Origin: Nematostella vectensis | Taxonomy: Eukaryota > Cnidaria > Anthozoa > Actiniaria > Edwardsiidae | Assembly: GCF_932526225.1 (NCBI RefSeq) | Contig: NC_064038.1 | Span: 3,164,001-3,224,000 of the forward strand | DNA: 60,000 bases | Reading direction: 5' to 3' | Part shown: positions 1 through 14,400 of the stretch, one piece after another | Layout: each line of letters opens with the position of its first letter | Position numbering within the stretch: the stretch's first letter is position 1 | The notes under the pieces: generated by a model | Databases searched by the model: none | Seen by the model: the letters and a program-made list of their open reading frames with translations, nothing else | What the model was told of the DNA's origin: nothing | Position numbers and translations under genes: made by a program

Positions 1-157
1 GGAGAGCGTCAGCGACATTATAGCCGCTACCGGAAGGTCTCAGGTCGTTGATGGCGGAAAGGAGGGCTGGTCTGTCGTAGATTGAGTCGAGTTTTTGCGT
101 CATTGAGGCGGTATTGCTGTACGGTATAAGCCCGACGTGCACGTGTCTGTTGGAAAC
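1..157 (-). CDS. Gene A exon 35: vWA-a, copy 4, middle (cut by window edge)
   Basis: Encodes VSNRHVHVGLIPYSNTASMT through SGSGYNVADA, homologous to exon 16. The reading frame is open to the left edge, so gene A continues outside the window. Confidence 0.7.
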
Positions 158-3100
158 CTGGGTATGGAATAAGTACGATAAGCAGCGGGAAAAAAATACA
201 CAGATTTATTATGTAAGATGACCGTTGTCATCATAGACATCGTTCTCGTAACAAATTGATGGTATGGGCAGATCGACAAAAAATACCTATACTCGTTGTC
301 ATAGACTTCGTTGCACCTACCTACCACTCTGTGTCTATCATGAAAAGCATGGCTGGGGGGACTTGGGCGTATGCACCTACTCTCTGTTTTAACTCGACTG
401 ATTTGTGCGAGGGGGCAAGTCAGGCTCTTAGGCTCTTCAAGCCTTAATATAAAAACATACCTTGAAAAGTTTGACCATGTTACTGTAGAAGTCTTTGACT
501 TTCTGAAAACTGTCACCAAGTTCTGTAGCGGTGGGTATTCCAAACATCACATCCATCTTTTTGTCACAAACTGATGAGAACATGCAACGATATCAGTAAT
601 CATCCAAAAAGATAACGCCAAACAATAGTGAACTGATATAAATAATAACACAACTGAAATTGTAAAAAAAAAACTATGTGGTCAACACCGAGTTGAAGCT
701 TTACGTTTAACGCCTAAAAACTAGAATTGTTTCGCTTTGTTTTCAGAGACTTTTGTAGCATAAAACTTCAACCCTTTTGATATCGCCCCACGATTACTTT
801 TTTTAACAAAAAGGAATTCTTTATGCAAAAAGAATATTCTAATAATAACCATAGATTGAGAAATTACTTTCATTTACTTATTATGCAAAAAGACGTTTTC
901 TTGAACTCAAGATCTACATCTATCTTATTTTTTAAGATGAAATAGACACCAGATGGCCATCACTCCTGGGAAAGTTGTCAATGAGAATTTGTGAAATCTA
1001 GTTGTCATTACCTTTGATCTTCTCGGCGCCTGCGCAGATAGTATCAGTCACAGCCCTGAGATGTGGCCGCAAGGCCTCAGGGGAAGTCGTCATAAACACG
1101 TTCTTTTCTTCTTTGCGCGACACCACATTCCTGAGGGTCGCGAGGTCGGGTTTGTTGCCAACAGGTACGGCGAACACGTCTACTTGTTGGAGCTTCAGCT
1201 GACCAGCCAGGCTGATCGCGGCCGCAGGGTTTTGGAACCGGCCTGTGCTGATGATGACGAGAGACTAGGGTTCATAAAAAATCAGATTAACTTTTTAGCA
1301 CAAAACATTGGTCGTATGGGGGCAAAACAGAGATTGGTTTTTATGTAAGGAAGAGCCCGAATAGCTGACAATTCACTTGCACACGGTAGAAACGAAGAAC
1401 TAAAAAAAAACACTGAACATGCGGAATATCCAAAATAATCAGCCAGGTTTATTAAACAATCAACAATTGATCTTTAAGACAAAAAAAAATATTTTGGTTT
1501 GAACGTCTCATATTGAGGATAGATAGAAATGGATAAAAAATTGTTTTAAGTTTCGGTACCGGCTGTACGTTTATTCAAACTATGTAATGGCATATTTTAT
1601 AGAAAAAAAAACGAGATCGTTTGCATAAAATCCATTTCATGGAAAATAGATGTTCTTATCTGAGGACCCCATAACCCCCTCCTCCTCCCTCCCCCTCCCC
1701 TGAACGTGTCGTTACCTTGTTAACGCCTTCACGCGCACCCTTTGCGGCAGGGAACACGTCACTGAGGGCAGTTCGCAAAGCTTCGCTTGTAGCGGACGCC
1801 CCTCCCTGGTAAGGAACGTTGTCTATAGCTTTTAGGACCTGATCTTTGTCTTTGTAGCGCTTCAGTGAGAAGTCCGCCTAAAAAGAACACAAAAGCGAGA
1901 TGTCAATCATGTGATAATGCATCGAATTGAACTATGACAGCTGTCAATATTATGATAAATGCGTGCGGCGTTCCTTTTGGCTGTCCGTCATGTGACCCAT
2001 AATGCAACAGTGCAGTTTTGTCAGCGAGTCACGCCTGCTTCTCTTTCCGGCGTGCTTTCACTGCCTGTCTATTCTCGCGAAAAGCTGTGTGACCTCTCCA
2101 CCTCACCTTTGCAGATGCGCCATATGAAATCAAGGCAATTTGCGCCCCATTTGAAGACACATCAAAAGCAGAGGCAAGCTGTTTAGCGAAGGTCTTGGCG
2201 TATTCGAATCCAGTCTCCCCGATGTCAGCAGACGCGTCCAATAGGATCGCCAGGTCGTATTGTCCCTTACATTCTATAAAAAAAAAATATACAGGGCTTC
2301 CAAAGACGTGGGTTAAACAAGTGAGCAGCGCTAGTAAAAATCGGGTTGTCAATCATGTAGTTCGAGTAATACCAAGTAGCTCCCGAGTGACTATCGAGTC
2401 CATCCCGAATTAATTCTACCGAGACACATTCTAACACTACCGAGTACGTCCAGAATATTACCGAGTATGTCCCGAGTTAGCCCAAGATAATAGTATTTAA
2501 GTACTCCGCATCTTAAAAGAACTGATTCACTCCAAATATCTTATGTTTGAACCCAAAGGTAACATAGAACTGGAGAATATCACTCATGGTCTCCAACATA
2601 ATGACCAATTCCTTCCGAAATATTATTTCTATCGAATGCAGTATCAACTAGCCGTAGAGGAATTCCTAGGTAACACTGTGGTACTGCAGAACAATACCAA
2701 ACCTACTTACTCGAGTAGTACAATTGTTAGAAATTTATAGAATTAGCGCTACCTGCATCAAAGACACCTAGCTTGGATAAGTTTTTTTTTTGACAGCCAA
2801 TTTATTCTCTCCGGCTCTTGTCATATCCAGACTAAACGTCTTTGATACTTCACCTAATTTTTTTATGGGAGTAATTTGCCTTTATTGAGTCGTCTTCTAC
2901 ACGATTTGTAGAGAAACTGTAAGCAGATGAATTAAGAGACTAACCCGGTAATTCCATAGATTTTTCGACATCGAGACCAGCTAAGTTATGCGATGCTCAA
3001 ACTCAAGTTTAAGACCATAGATCAATTTGTTTGACACCGCTGATTTATCAAATACTGAATAAATCATTATCGTTAGAATAGTTTATACTTTGCAATAGAA

Positions 3101-6100
3101 TGGAGCTGCTTTTCTTGTCGATTGGATTGACTTTCACAGAGATTCAAGTGGATTTAGTTCACTACCGAAGAGTCCTTCAAAGAGAAGGGCAGGCGTACAG
3201 CCCTTATTTACTTCTACGGGGAAGATAAGTTGGACTATGTTTTTACCGTTTGGTGGATGACGGCAGACCGAGCAGCCATTGTCATCTTTGCAGCACCTAG
3301 AAATAAACCATACGTCTAAGGACACTTCCCTGGTTCTAATCAACGGGACACTAACCAATTTACTCTTGAAGGTTTATAAAATTACCTTTAATCGGTCAGT
3401 TAAGTGAATGTTACGCTATGATCTTTTAGCATAAAAAGGATGGAAACGGATCCATAAACGACTTTCTGCACAGTGTGTGCGTTTAATCAAACTTTAAAGA
3501 TATTTGTTGAGTAGGGGGTCTGGGTGCTGAATAATTTGCTTCCGTTAAAGTGCCTCAGACACATCTAGAATCCAAGTATTGACCAAATTCAATCGTACGT
3601 ATTGCAATAGCTTTCCTAAATAAGCCGATGGAAATGGATGCTTTCTGACACTTGATGTTTTGCTAAAAATAGCGACTGCCAGAGGCCCTAACGTTCGTAC
3701 CTCTGCTCCCCGGGACAGTCCCAGTCGTTGACCTTGTCAGCTCGTCCTTCCTTGCCCGGGATCGATTCACCACAGGGGATGGCCTCGGCACGAACGGATG
3801 CACAAGAACCACCGCCACTTGTCGGGGGACACGTGCCTGGTTTGGCTTTTGAAGAAAGCGAGTAATATAAGGTTACTTACGTAGCTTAGACAGTAGCGGA
3901 TCTAAGGGAAGAGTTTAGGGGGTTTAAACACCCTTTTGGGCTGCCAGAAAGCCATATGTAACAAAAACAATAACCCCCTCCCCCCTTTGTAACTGAGCCA
4001 AACCCCCCCTTTAGCGAAAAGCTAGATCTGCCTCTGTTAGACATTTGGCAGGCACAATAACTGACATATTTTCAGTACCCTGCTCCTCTATTAAGCGGCC
4101 ACATATTACGGTCCAAGGGGTATCAGTTTGATAGAGGGACCATTTCAAAGACACAGTTTTTTTTCTTGTGGTGCGGTTGCCTTACCATTACAAAGCTTCT
4201 TCGTCATGCTCACAGCGAGATCTGACAGTTGGCCACCATCAGGCTTGAATACCAGCTCTGGGTCACTTGCAAGCTTCGCAAAGTCCGAGTCATCGGCTCC
4301 GCTGTTTGCGGCAACGACGACGACCTTAACACCGAGCTCCCGAAGATCTTTCGACGCCTTGGCGAGGTCTTCTGAGCCTGCCGCGGTAGCTCCGGAAGTG
4401 ACGACAATCGCATATTTCGGGTGGCCTTGTCTCATGCCACCTTCGAGGCTGAACAGATCGGTCTTGACCTGAGATGGAGAAACAGTTTCTGTATTGGAAT
4501 CTCTCAGGAAAAACAAAAGCAGAGTTGAAGAGTTCTTCTAACGTTTGGAGCGTTAGCACTTTGTCCTTTCCTCCCACAAAGGTCGAATTTTAATAACGTT
4601 TGCGAAACTGCTCTGCTTCCAGGCGTACAACTTGCTACTTCAAACCGTTGTTGCTTTTTTTCTGCACAGCCTTCGCAGACCAGCTAGTGTTCCAAAGTTT
4701 GTTTGAAGTCTTTCTAGTAATACCATTCTCCCTTTCATTCTGAGGCCGGGCTAATCCCTTCAAATTTTGTTACGATTGGCACCAAACTTTGGATTCGCTT
4801 AATCAAGACACGAGAATTTTCTGAGTATTGTACAGACACGAGTTCATTCTAAGAAAAAACAAAATGAGGCAAAACTGATACCACTTGTTAAACCTGATTA
4901 ACCTGTTTTGATACTCCTGTCTTACCTGTCTGAGCGCCACATCAGTTCTGCGGCCACCTGGGGTGGACGCGATACCATCAACAAGCTCCTTAATCTTAGC
5001 TTCGGACTGGAAGTCTCTAAAGTTTGTCACAGTGTTGGCCTTCTCGCCGTATGTTAGAATACCGAAGTGAATGGAGTTCTCGGAGTCTGCCATGTTGTTG
5101 ACTAACTGCTTCACGAACTTCTGCGTCTCCGCGACGTCTCCGGTTGTATCGATTGCGAACGCGATGTCCATATTGACAAAGCAATCTGAGAATATTGAGG
5201 CTTAGTATAAGGTGAAATTGAATCAGATCTAAGGTAGGGTATTAAAGGCGAATCCAGAGGGCCCAGATTTTGGAATAGCCCTAAATCGGCAAAGGGAAAG
5301 CAGATAGCCATACCCCAATATTTACTTTAATCCCTGTCACACCTCCTACTTGCTTATAGCTTAAGTGACTCATAATGCTCTTCAAGCATACCATATTTCC
5401 AGAAATATCAGCGCGCATCGCCCACGCGTCTGTAAAATTCTGCCGCTATCAGCCCTCCCAGTATCACCCCTCCCTGCTTGGATCCTTACACTTGAAGCTT
5501 TTTTAAACGGAAGAAAAGCAAACCCTCGCTCTCCTCCGCACCGTTTTGCGCTCACCTTCCCCTCCCTACCAGTCAGCGTGTGTCCCTGTGCACCCCCCCC
5601 CCCCCTCCCCTCTTCGACCCCGACTTACTTTTGAAGCTCTTTGTACACGCTGTGCTCCCAGGACACCCGGTAGAACAACACGCCTCGCCCTCATTCGCGC
5701 AGTCCATGTCCACCTGGCAGGTGTTTGACGGCTTGTCTGGACACTCGGCTGGCGGTGGGACCTTAGGGCACTTGCCGTACTTGCCTGTAAGATTTTGCTC
5801 ATATTGATATCAAGCTCATCTAAAGTTTCAATTGACCAAAAGCTGTTCTTAGATTTAGACGGGCGCGAAACTTTTCGGGACTCGCGTCTCCAGCATGGAA
5901 ACCACGTTTGGATATGGTCAACCTGGTTTTTTACACTGGGGACTGTGAATACCGCTTCTTCTAGGATACGGACGTTGAGCCGGAAGTTCCGTCTCCCCAA
6001 CCACGTTACAGGGCGTAAGAGAACCACTTAGGGGTTGAAGTAAGTGCTTACAGGCTACTAACCTTGCATGATGCTTGCGCCCGTGAACGCTTACCTGCGC

Positions 6101-8458
6101 AAATGGTGTCAGCGGCAGCTTCTGTGGCAGCAATCAGGTAGTCATAGGAACCAAAAGGCAAGAACTTCCTTGTTGGTTGAGTACTAACACCGCTCAATAA
6201 CCCCTTATCAGCTTGACCGTCCAACCCGAATACCATCAGCCTCACTCCCATGCCTTTCAGCTTATCGGCCGCAGCTCTGACGGCAGCGGCTTCCCCGGAT
6301 ATGGCCCCTGGGACCATAAGCACCAGGGTCTTGGGGGATGTTTGTCTGGTGCCACCAAATATGGTAAAAGCGTGGTCTGCTGCGACTGTTATGGCCCTAG
6401 CGACATTGTACCCGTTGCCTGTAGACATATCACAAATTTTGTTCATGTAATGCTCCGTGTAAGAACTACTGTAGCATTCCTAAAGGCAACTGCACGCTAC
6501 ATTTGACCTGACGCTGCGTAAGGCCAGTACTGGTTTCCATAACGAGAAGTGCCCAACCCCCAAGCTGGTGAGGCAGGCGCTGAACATTGTCTGACATCTA
6601 TCCCACAGACCTGCCTAACATGGTTGAACCTTCTGGGGGGGGCTAGCCCCCGTTGGTATAGCTCTCAGGGGTCACGGAGGCACGCAAGCCTCCCCACCAC
6701 CAAAAGGTATCAGCACTTGGGGTAGAATTAGTTACACTTAACACAATACCATAGGCGAATCTTAGTCCAAACGTTCAGGTCCCCGAAAGGAATTTCACGT
6801 TGTGGTTTGAGGTTGGGCGTTATCCCACATTTTCCATCGTTTTCTGACTTCGCCGTCCGTGGGAACTTTATGGCTAAGTTCAAACGTCGTAATATCCAAC
6901 TGGTTGGTAAAAATTCCAACCAAAATGAATTTCCAAACACAACATATACATTTGCATTGAATTCGGCTCATGGATTGTGTGAATCTTAGCTAGCCTTAGA
7001 TGCAAAGACGACAACGAAAACAGTAGAAATCAATAGGTGCTTATTTGAATACTGAAAGGCCTCACATTTAAATGCATTCGTGAAAATGAATTTTTAACGG
7101 TCACGTAAAAAATCACACAGTTCCACGTTACACTACCTAGTTACGACAGTAGTTGTTACCTTGTGGTTTTAGCATATCAATCTTTTTCATGATGCTCGAG
7201 GCGTCGTAATCCCCGTCAATGGGCGTGTCAAGTATCGCAGTGTCGCTGTATGGCATCAGACCGATATGCACCGCGCGGTTGTTCACCACGAACCGACGCG
7301 TCAGACTGTTGAAAAGGAGCTTGACTTCGCGCATGTTTGCGCCACTCGCCACAGGGATACCGTACACGATGTCAAGAGGTCGGTCGCATGCTGTCGGAAA
7401 TTAAAATGTGTGATTCTGTTTAAATTCAGGTCTAGGTCCAAATTTCGGTAGCAACTAGATGTTAAAATCTCACTAGTAAAAACACTGTGTCGCAGAATAA
7501 GAAATAAACCATCAACACTTAGAGTCTGGATCTTTCTTGTGTGCCAGCCTGTTTTGGTTTTATTTTGAGTAATAAAAAATAATAAAAACTCGTTATTTTG
7601 AAAAAAATTAACTATCCATAGTTTAAAATAAACGTTTCCAATGACTTGTCACACAAGTTGGAACAAGGGCCTCTAACAAAAATCACTCAACTATTTCGTG
7701 ACTGTCGAGTCTTTTACTACTGCTCTCACATACGTTTGAGTTTCTCGGCGCCCTCGCAGACGCGTTGCGTGACAGCTCTGAGGTGAGGCTTGAGCGCGTC
7801 GTAAGATGACGTCATGAACACGGTCTTGTCGTGCTTGTGTGACACAACACGTCTAACTGAAGGGAGGTCCTCGCCACCACCAACAGCCACTTGAAAGACG
7901 TCGACGTTGTCGAGGCGTAACTGGTAGGCGTGCCTCGCAGCCTTGTTCGGGTCTGAGAATTTTCCTTGACTGATAATGACTAATGACTGGAAAAAGTCAC
8001 CAATAGAAAACCAGTTCAAGTAAGCGGGGATACAAAGTCGTTTTAACAAATTATTTTCGCTGCCCATTTTCTCATAAAAATCCCAACCTAAAAATTATAT
8101 ATTATTTAAATACAAGTAATTTGACACATTGAAAAATAATCAACAGCAAAGGAAGATTAAAATCGTTCAACCTTATAAATAGGAGTGTACCGGAAAAAAG
8201 GTCGAGTTCATAGGGAACAATGGAAAAATGAATATATATCGTATAGTTTGAATTGTTTTGCGTTCTGGTTATCCGTGTGGAGACAAGGTTAAAATCGAAG
8301 GATCGGATACACGACGCACGGTACCGCCCGCAATCGGATTTTATTTTGGGATGCGCGCTACCGTGGTCACCAAGACAAGTAAGCCAACAAGCATGCGAGA
8401 ATAACAGTTTGGATTTACAAGAACATCATCAGCAGTCCAGGGGCGTAGCCAGACCCCC

Positions 8459-8489
<31 letters not shown>

Positions 8490-11400
8490 ACATCTAGCAG
8501 CCAAAAATACAGTAAATGTATGAGTCATTATCTAAAATACATGAGAAAATGCCTTGAAAGGGCCTTTTGGGTCCCCTCTTGTTAAAACTCCTGGCTACGC
8601 CGCTGTAGTAGCATATTCCATCATGTTCTTATAATCATTGAAGCTTTTCTTTGCGAGAGGCCTGGTTGGCTAGTGAGGGTCATGTAGCAGCTCTCAGAAG
8701 ATTTCACCTCATTGGATTGATGCACCACAGACAAAACAACGGGGAACAATACCATACTACGGGAATACAATAGAACAATGAGGTAATCCAGCCAATTACG
8801 TTAGGCCTTACGAGCGGGCTGCTACATGACTGGGTAGTGAAGTTGATGCCAATCAGATAGTTTCTCGCATTCTTATTGGCCTTTTTCACAAAACCGTCGA
8901 ACTGGCCACGGTAGCGCGCGTGTAACGTTCTCACAACATACTTTATTAGCGTCGTCCCTTGAGCCGAATGGTGGTTTATAGACGTCATTGAAGGCCGTCT
9001 CCAGAGCGCTTCCCGTAGAGGACGCACCACCTGGCACGTGCCTCAGCTTGTCAATAGCATCCAAGATCTTGTCCTTTGACGCCATCGCAATCGTGTTAAA
9101 CCGGAAATTAGCCTTGGCCGAGGCGCCATACGTCACAACAGACACGCGGGTCTTCTTGTCCGAGATGTCAAAGGCGGAGACAAGCTGCTTGGCGAAGGTC
9201 TTGACCTTCTCGAAGCCCTCAGGACCAACTTCATCATTCGATTCCAAGAGCAGCGTGAGATCGTGGGTTCCTTTACATTCTGGGGAAGAAAGCGAAGAAG
9301 CCACCGGACTTCAAGCAAGGTTTCAAAGTTTACACTACTTTGTAATTTATATGCGCACTTCAATTTTATAAAGTTTACTTGCGCGGTACTAGCCTGCTAA
9401 CAGAAACTCGAAATGAGTTGGTATTAGCAAGAACTCTCGGAAATAATGTTCGCCCGACCCAGCCCCCCTTCCTTTGTCCGTGCGCCACAGATATACCAAA
9501 TCCCCACTCCTGGGGGTCCTACATCCTCACTCCTGGAAACAAACTATAGAGCCAATGTAGGCTAGTATAAGATTGTTAAATTTCTAATAACTATATTAAC
9601 TGGATAACTGACCCTAAATCTAACACTGTATCATAAACATTAGCGCAAGCAAAATAAAACCGTTAGTAGTAAATATATATTTTAGATTATTGCAGCTTTC
9701 TAACTGTTCACAATTGATACAGTGCAGTACAGATCACAGTGTGCTATGTGATGATTGACACCTTTCTTAGCTTTTGGATTGGTGTGCTATGTGATGATTG
9801 ACACCTTTCTTAGCTTTTGGATTGGTGGGCTATGTGATGATTGACACCTTTCTTAGCTTTTGGATTGGTGGGCTATGTGATGATTGACACCTTTCTTAGC
9901 TTTTGGATTGGTGGGCTATGTGATGATTGACACCTTTCTTAGCTTATAGATTGGTGTGCTATGTGATGATTGACACCTTTCTTAGCTTTTGGATTGGTGT
10001 CTTTTGTGATGATTGACACCTTTCTTAGCTTTTGCATTGGTGGGCTATGTGATGATTGACACCTTTCTTAGCTTTTGGATTGGTGTGCTATGTGATAATT
10101 GACACCTTTTTTAGCTTTTAGATTGGTGTGTTATGGGATTTTTAACACCTTTCTTAGCTTTTGGATTGGTGTGCTATGTGATGATTGACACCTTTCTTAG
10201 CTTTTAGATTGGTGGGCTATGTGATGTTTGTCACCTTTCTTAGCTTTTGGATTGGTGTGCTGTGTGATGATTGACACCTTTCTTAGCTTTTGGATTTCTG
10301 TAGCATGGTGTATTGATCAGAAAAAAGATACAAGTTAAATTTTGCCTTAAGGTTGGTTCTCACTAGGACGCAAGCGCAAACGGAAGTGCAACACAAGTGA
10401 GAAGCGGTCAGACACAAGCGTGAGCGCAAGAAAATCAAGCAGTTGCGTTCTCTTGCGCTTATGTTCTAGTGAGAACCAACCTTTACACACAAAACGCGCA
10501 CTATAAAAGGGACTTGCCTAAGGCAAGCTGTCATTCGTCATTTGACATCACTGAGTGCAGAGCTCCGTAGAGAGAGACCAAAATGCTACAATAGAGTTCT
10601 AGAGTGGCCGATAACACCTTATTGAAGCAAACATAGCCTTATCAACAGCTGTTTCTCGAAACAGAATAAAAATAGCGAGGAATAGATGGGGTTTGAAGCG
10701 ATGAATATTTCAAATTCGTTGTTTGTACGCGCGCACTATAATGACGCCATTTCAAAAGAGCGCGCGCGCTGTTTTTGAATTTTATTTTTCAATTGAAACG
10801 AGAGCGCGCTGTGTTTGATTTCTCGAGGACAATTTTGCTCTTGTTTTTGTAGAGAATGGGCTCCAAACACTTTCCCCAATATTCCTTATAGCTCATTAAC
10901 ACTCTTTTTTACTTAAAAGTTGTCGCAGTTTGTCGTACGGCTTTACTTTTAGCATGTTTTCTTCCGGCGGTTTACAGAGGTCCGCACTCAATAAAGTCTA
11001 GTTGTAAATGGCGACGACTTGCGCGAGAGCTTGCGAAAAAGGGGGCTAAGCTATGCCTTTTATAGCGCGCGTTCGTGTTTAACGCACTGCTACAAAGTCG
11101 TGTTAACTTTAACTATCGTGTGCATATTATAATAGACTGCTACTTATTGTTAGAAGGAGGACCTGTCTGCGGCTTCAACTTTTTTGACTCGCTTTGTTGA
11201 CTCTCCGGCTCAAAGGTGAAGCGCAATTCGAGTCCAAGCCTCAATAAGTCGTTATATCGTCATTTTGTTATCATATTCACCATCTATCTATTGTTATTTG
11301 CATTTATTAATCTAATAATAATCGGTTGTGGATCTATCACTATTTTCTAAGGCATTACTATTTACTTGAATCGATCTTAAGACAATGACTTCAGGCAGTC

Positions 11401-14400
11401 ATTACTCAAATGACTTTTCTCAAGTTTGAGTATTAAAAAACCCACATTTAAAGGACGACAATAACACGAACATTACCGTTTGGCGGTTCCTGGCACACTG
11501 AGAAGCATTCACCCGCGTCACCGCTGACCCGACAACATTTCTGTTCTCCAGGGCACGGCCAATCAGAGTCCGAGCTGCCACCGGCGGAGGCGCCGCAAGG
11601 GATATATCTTGGCGGGGGATCAGCTTTGCACTCTCCCGCTGGTCCCGGGGGGCACTTGCCAGGTTTAGCTGAAGAGGGGACGGTACAGGTGTAAAGGGTA
11701 TCAATTCGCTAGACTACTGTGTACAATGTGTACGGAGGTTTAGTGCACTATTACAGCTTACACCTCACCACTATGGCCCAGGTTTGAATTCTGGATCTAT
11801 GGTTTTTTCAAGCTCATGAATTGATTTAAATTTGGTGTTACAAATTTGGTTTTGACTAGTGTCTAGTCGTTTGATTAAGTAATAACCGGAGGGCAGGTAA
11901 ATAGGTGATTTTAAGTGGTCCCCTTTTCTTATGTACTGGGAACGCAATAAAGCCGCTATCAGTAGCAATCCTCAGTAGCAGTAGTTTAGAAGCAATACAA
12001 AACAAGGGGTTGGTTTCGTTTGGAAACATTATAATCGTCCTTACGGTTACAAAAGGCCTTCTCAACTTGTCCACGGATGTTGCTCAGGTCATCTGGAGAG
12101 TTCGCCTTGAAGTTAAGACCGCTTGAGCTGAGCGAGGACAGGAAGTCATCCGGGACACCAGAATTCACACCGACACCAATCACATTCATCCAGTCCATGT
12201 CCTTTAGAGTCTGCGCGGCTTTCTGCCAATCACTGCCACCAGGCCCAGACCCCGACAGCACGACGGTATAGCGCGGGTGACCTTGCCTCATGGCGCCTGG
12301 TGACAAGAGATGGGTGTATTAATACAAGGGTTATTAACAAGTGAAAAAACCACTACTCCTGCGGTCATAACTGGTTATTAACAAGTGAAAAAACCACTAC
12401 TCCTGCTGCCATAACCGGTTATTAACAAAGGAAAACTACTACTCCTGCGGTCATTACTGGTTATTAACAAGTGAAAAAACCACTACTCCTGCTGCCATAA
12501 CCGGTTATTAACAAAGGAAAACTACTACTACTGCGGTAATAACCGGTTATTATCAAGGGAAAACTACTACTACTGCGGTCATAACTGGTTATTATCAAGG
12601 GAAAACTACTACTCCTGCGGTCATAACTGGTTATTAAAAAGGGAAAACTACTACTACTGCAGTCATAACTGGTTATTAACAAGGGAAAACTACTACTCCT
12701 GCGGTCATAACTGGTTATTAACAAGGGAAAACTACTACTACTGCGGTCATAACTGGTTATTAACAAAGGAAAACTACTACTACTGCGGTCATAACCGGTT
12801 ATTATCAAGGGAAAACTACTACTACTGCGGTCATAACTGGTTATTATCAAGGGAAAACTACTACTACTGCGGTCATAACTGGTTATTAACAAGGGAAAAC
12901 TACTACTACTGCGGTCATAACTGGTTATTATCAAGGGAAAACTACTACTCCTGCGGTCATAACTGGTTATTAAAAAGGGAAAACTACTACTCCTGCGGTC
13001 ATAACTGGTTATTATCAAGGGAAAACTACTACTACTGCGGTCATAACTGGTTATTATCAAGGGGAAACTACTACTCCTGCGGTCATAACTGGTTATTAAA
13101 AAGGGAAAACTACTACTACTGCAGTCATAACTGGTTATTAACAAGGGAAAACTACTACTCCTGCGGTCATAACTGGTTATTAACAAGGGAAAACTACTAC
13201 TACTGCGGTCATAACTGGTTATTATCAAGGGAAAACTACTACTCCTGCGGTCATAACTGGTTATTATCAAGGGGAAACTACTACTACTGCGGTCATAACT
13301 GGTTATTATCAAGGGAAAACTACTACTACTGCGGTCATAACTGGTTATTAACAAGGGAAAACTACTACTACTGCGGTCATAACTGGTTATTAACAAGGGA
13401 AAACATACTACTACTGCGGTCATAACTGGTTATTATCAAGGGGAAACTACTACTACTGCGGTCATAACTGGTTATTAACAAGGGAAAACTACTACTACTG
13501 CGGTCATAACTGGTTATTATCAAGGGAAAACTACTACTCCTGCGGTCATAACTGGTTATTATCAAGGGAAAACTACTACTACTGCGGTCATAACTGGTTA
13601 TTAACAAGGGAAAACTACTACTACTGCGGTCATAACTGGTTATTATCAAGGGAAAACTACTACTCCTGCGGTCATAACTGGTTATTAACAAGGGAAAACT
13701 ACTACTACTGCGGTCATAACTGGTTATTAACAAGGGAAAACTACTACTACTGCGGTCATAACCGGTTATTATCAAGGGAAAACTACTACTACTGCGGTCA
13801 TAACTGGTTATTAACAAGGGAAAACTACTACTACTGCGGTCATAACTGGTTATTAACAAGGGAAAACTACTACTACTGCGGTCATAACTGGTTATTATCA
13901 AGGGAAAACTACTACTACTGCGGTCATAACTGGTTATTATCAAGGGAAAACTACTACAACTGCGGTCATAACTGGTTATTATCAAGGGAAAACTACTACT
14001 ACTGCGGTCATAACTGGTTATTAACAAGGGAAAACTACTACTCCTGCGGTCATAACTGGTTATTAACAAGGGAAAACTACTACTCCTGCGGTCATAACTG
14101 GTTATTAAAAAGGGAAAACTACTACTACTGCGGTCATAACTGGTTATTAACAAGGGAAAACTACTACTCCTGCGGTCATAACTGGTTATTATCAAGGGAA
14201 AACTACTACTACTGCGGTCATAACTGGTTATTAAAAAGGGAAAACTACTACTACTGCGGTCATAACTGGTTATTAACAAGGGAAAACTACTACTACTGCG
14301 GTCATAACTGGTTATTAACAAGGGAAAACTACTACTACTGCGGTCATAACTGGTTATTAACAAGGGAAAACTACTACTACTGCGGTCATAACTGGTTATT

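Noticed and set aside
10503-10511. TATAAAAGG as a promoter
   Set aside because: It lies in a gene A intron with no downstream gene on either strand.
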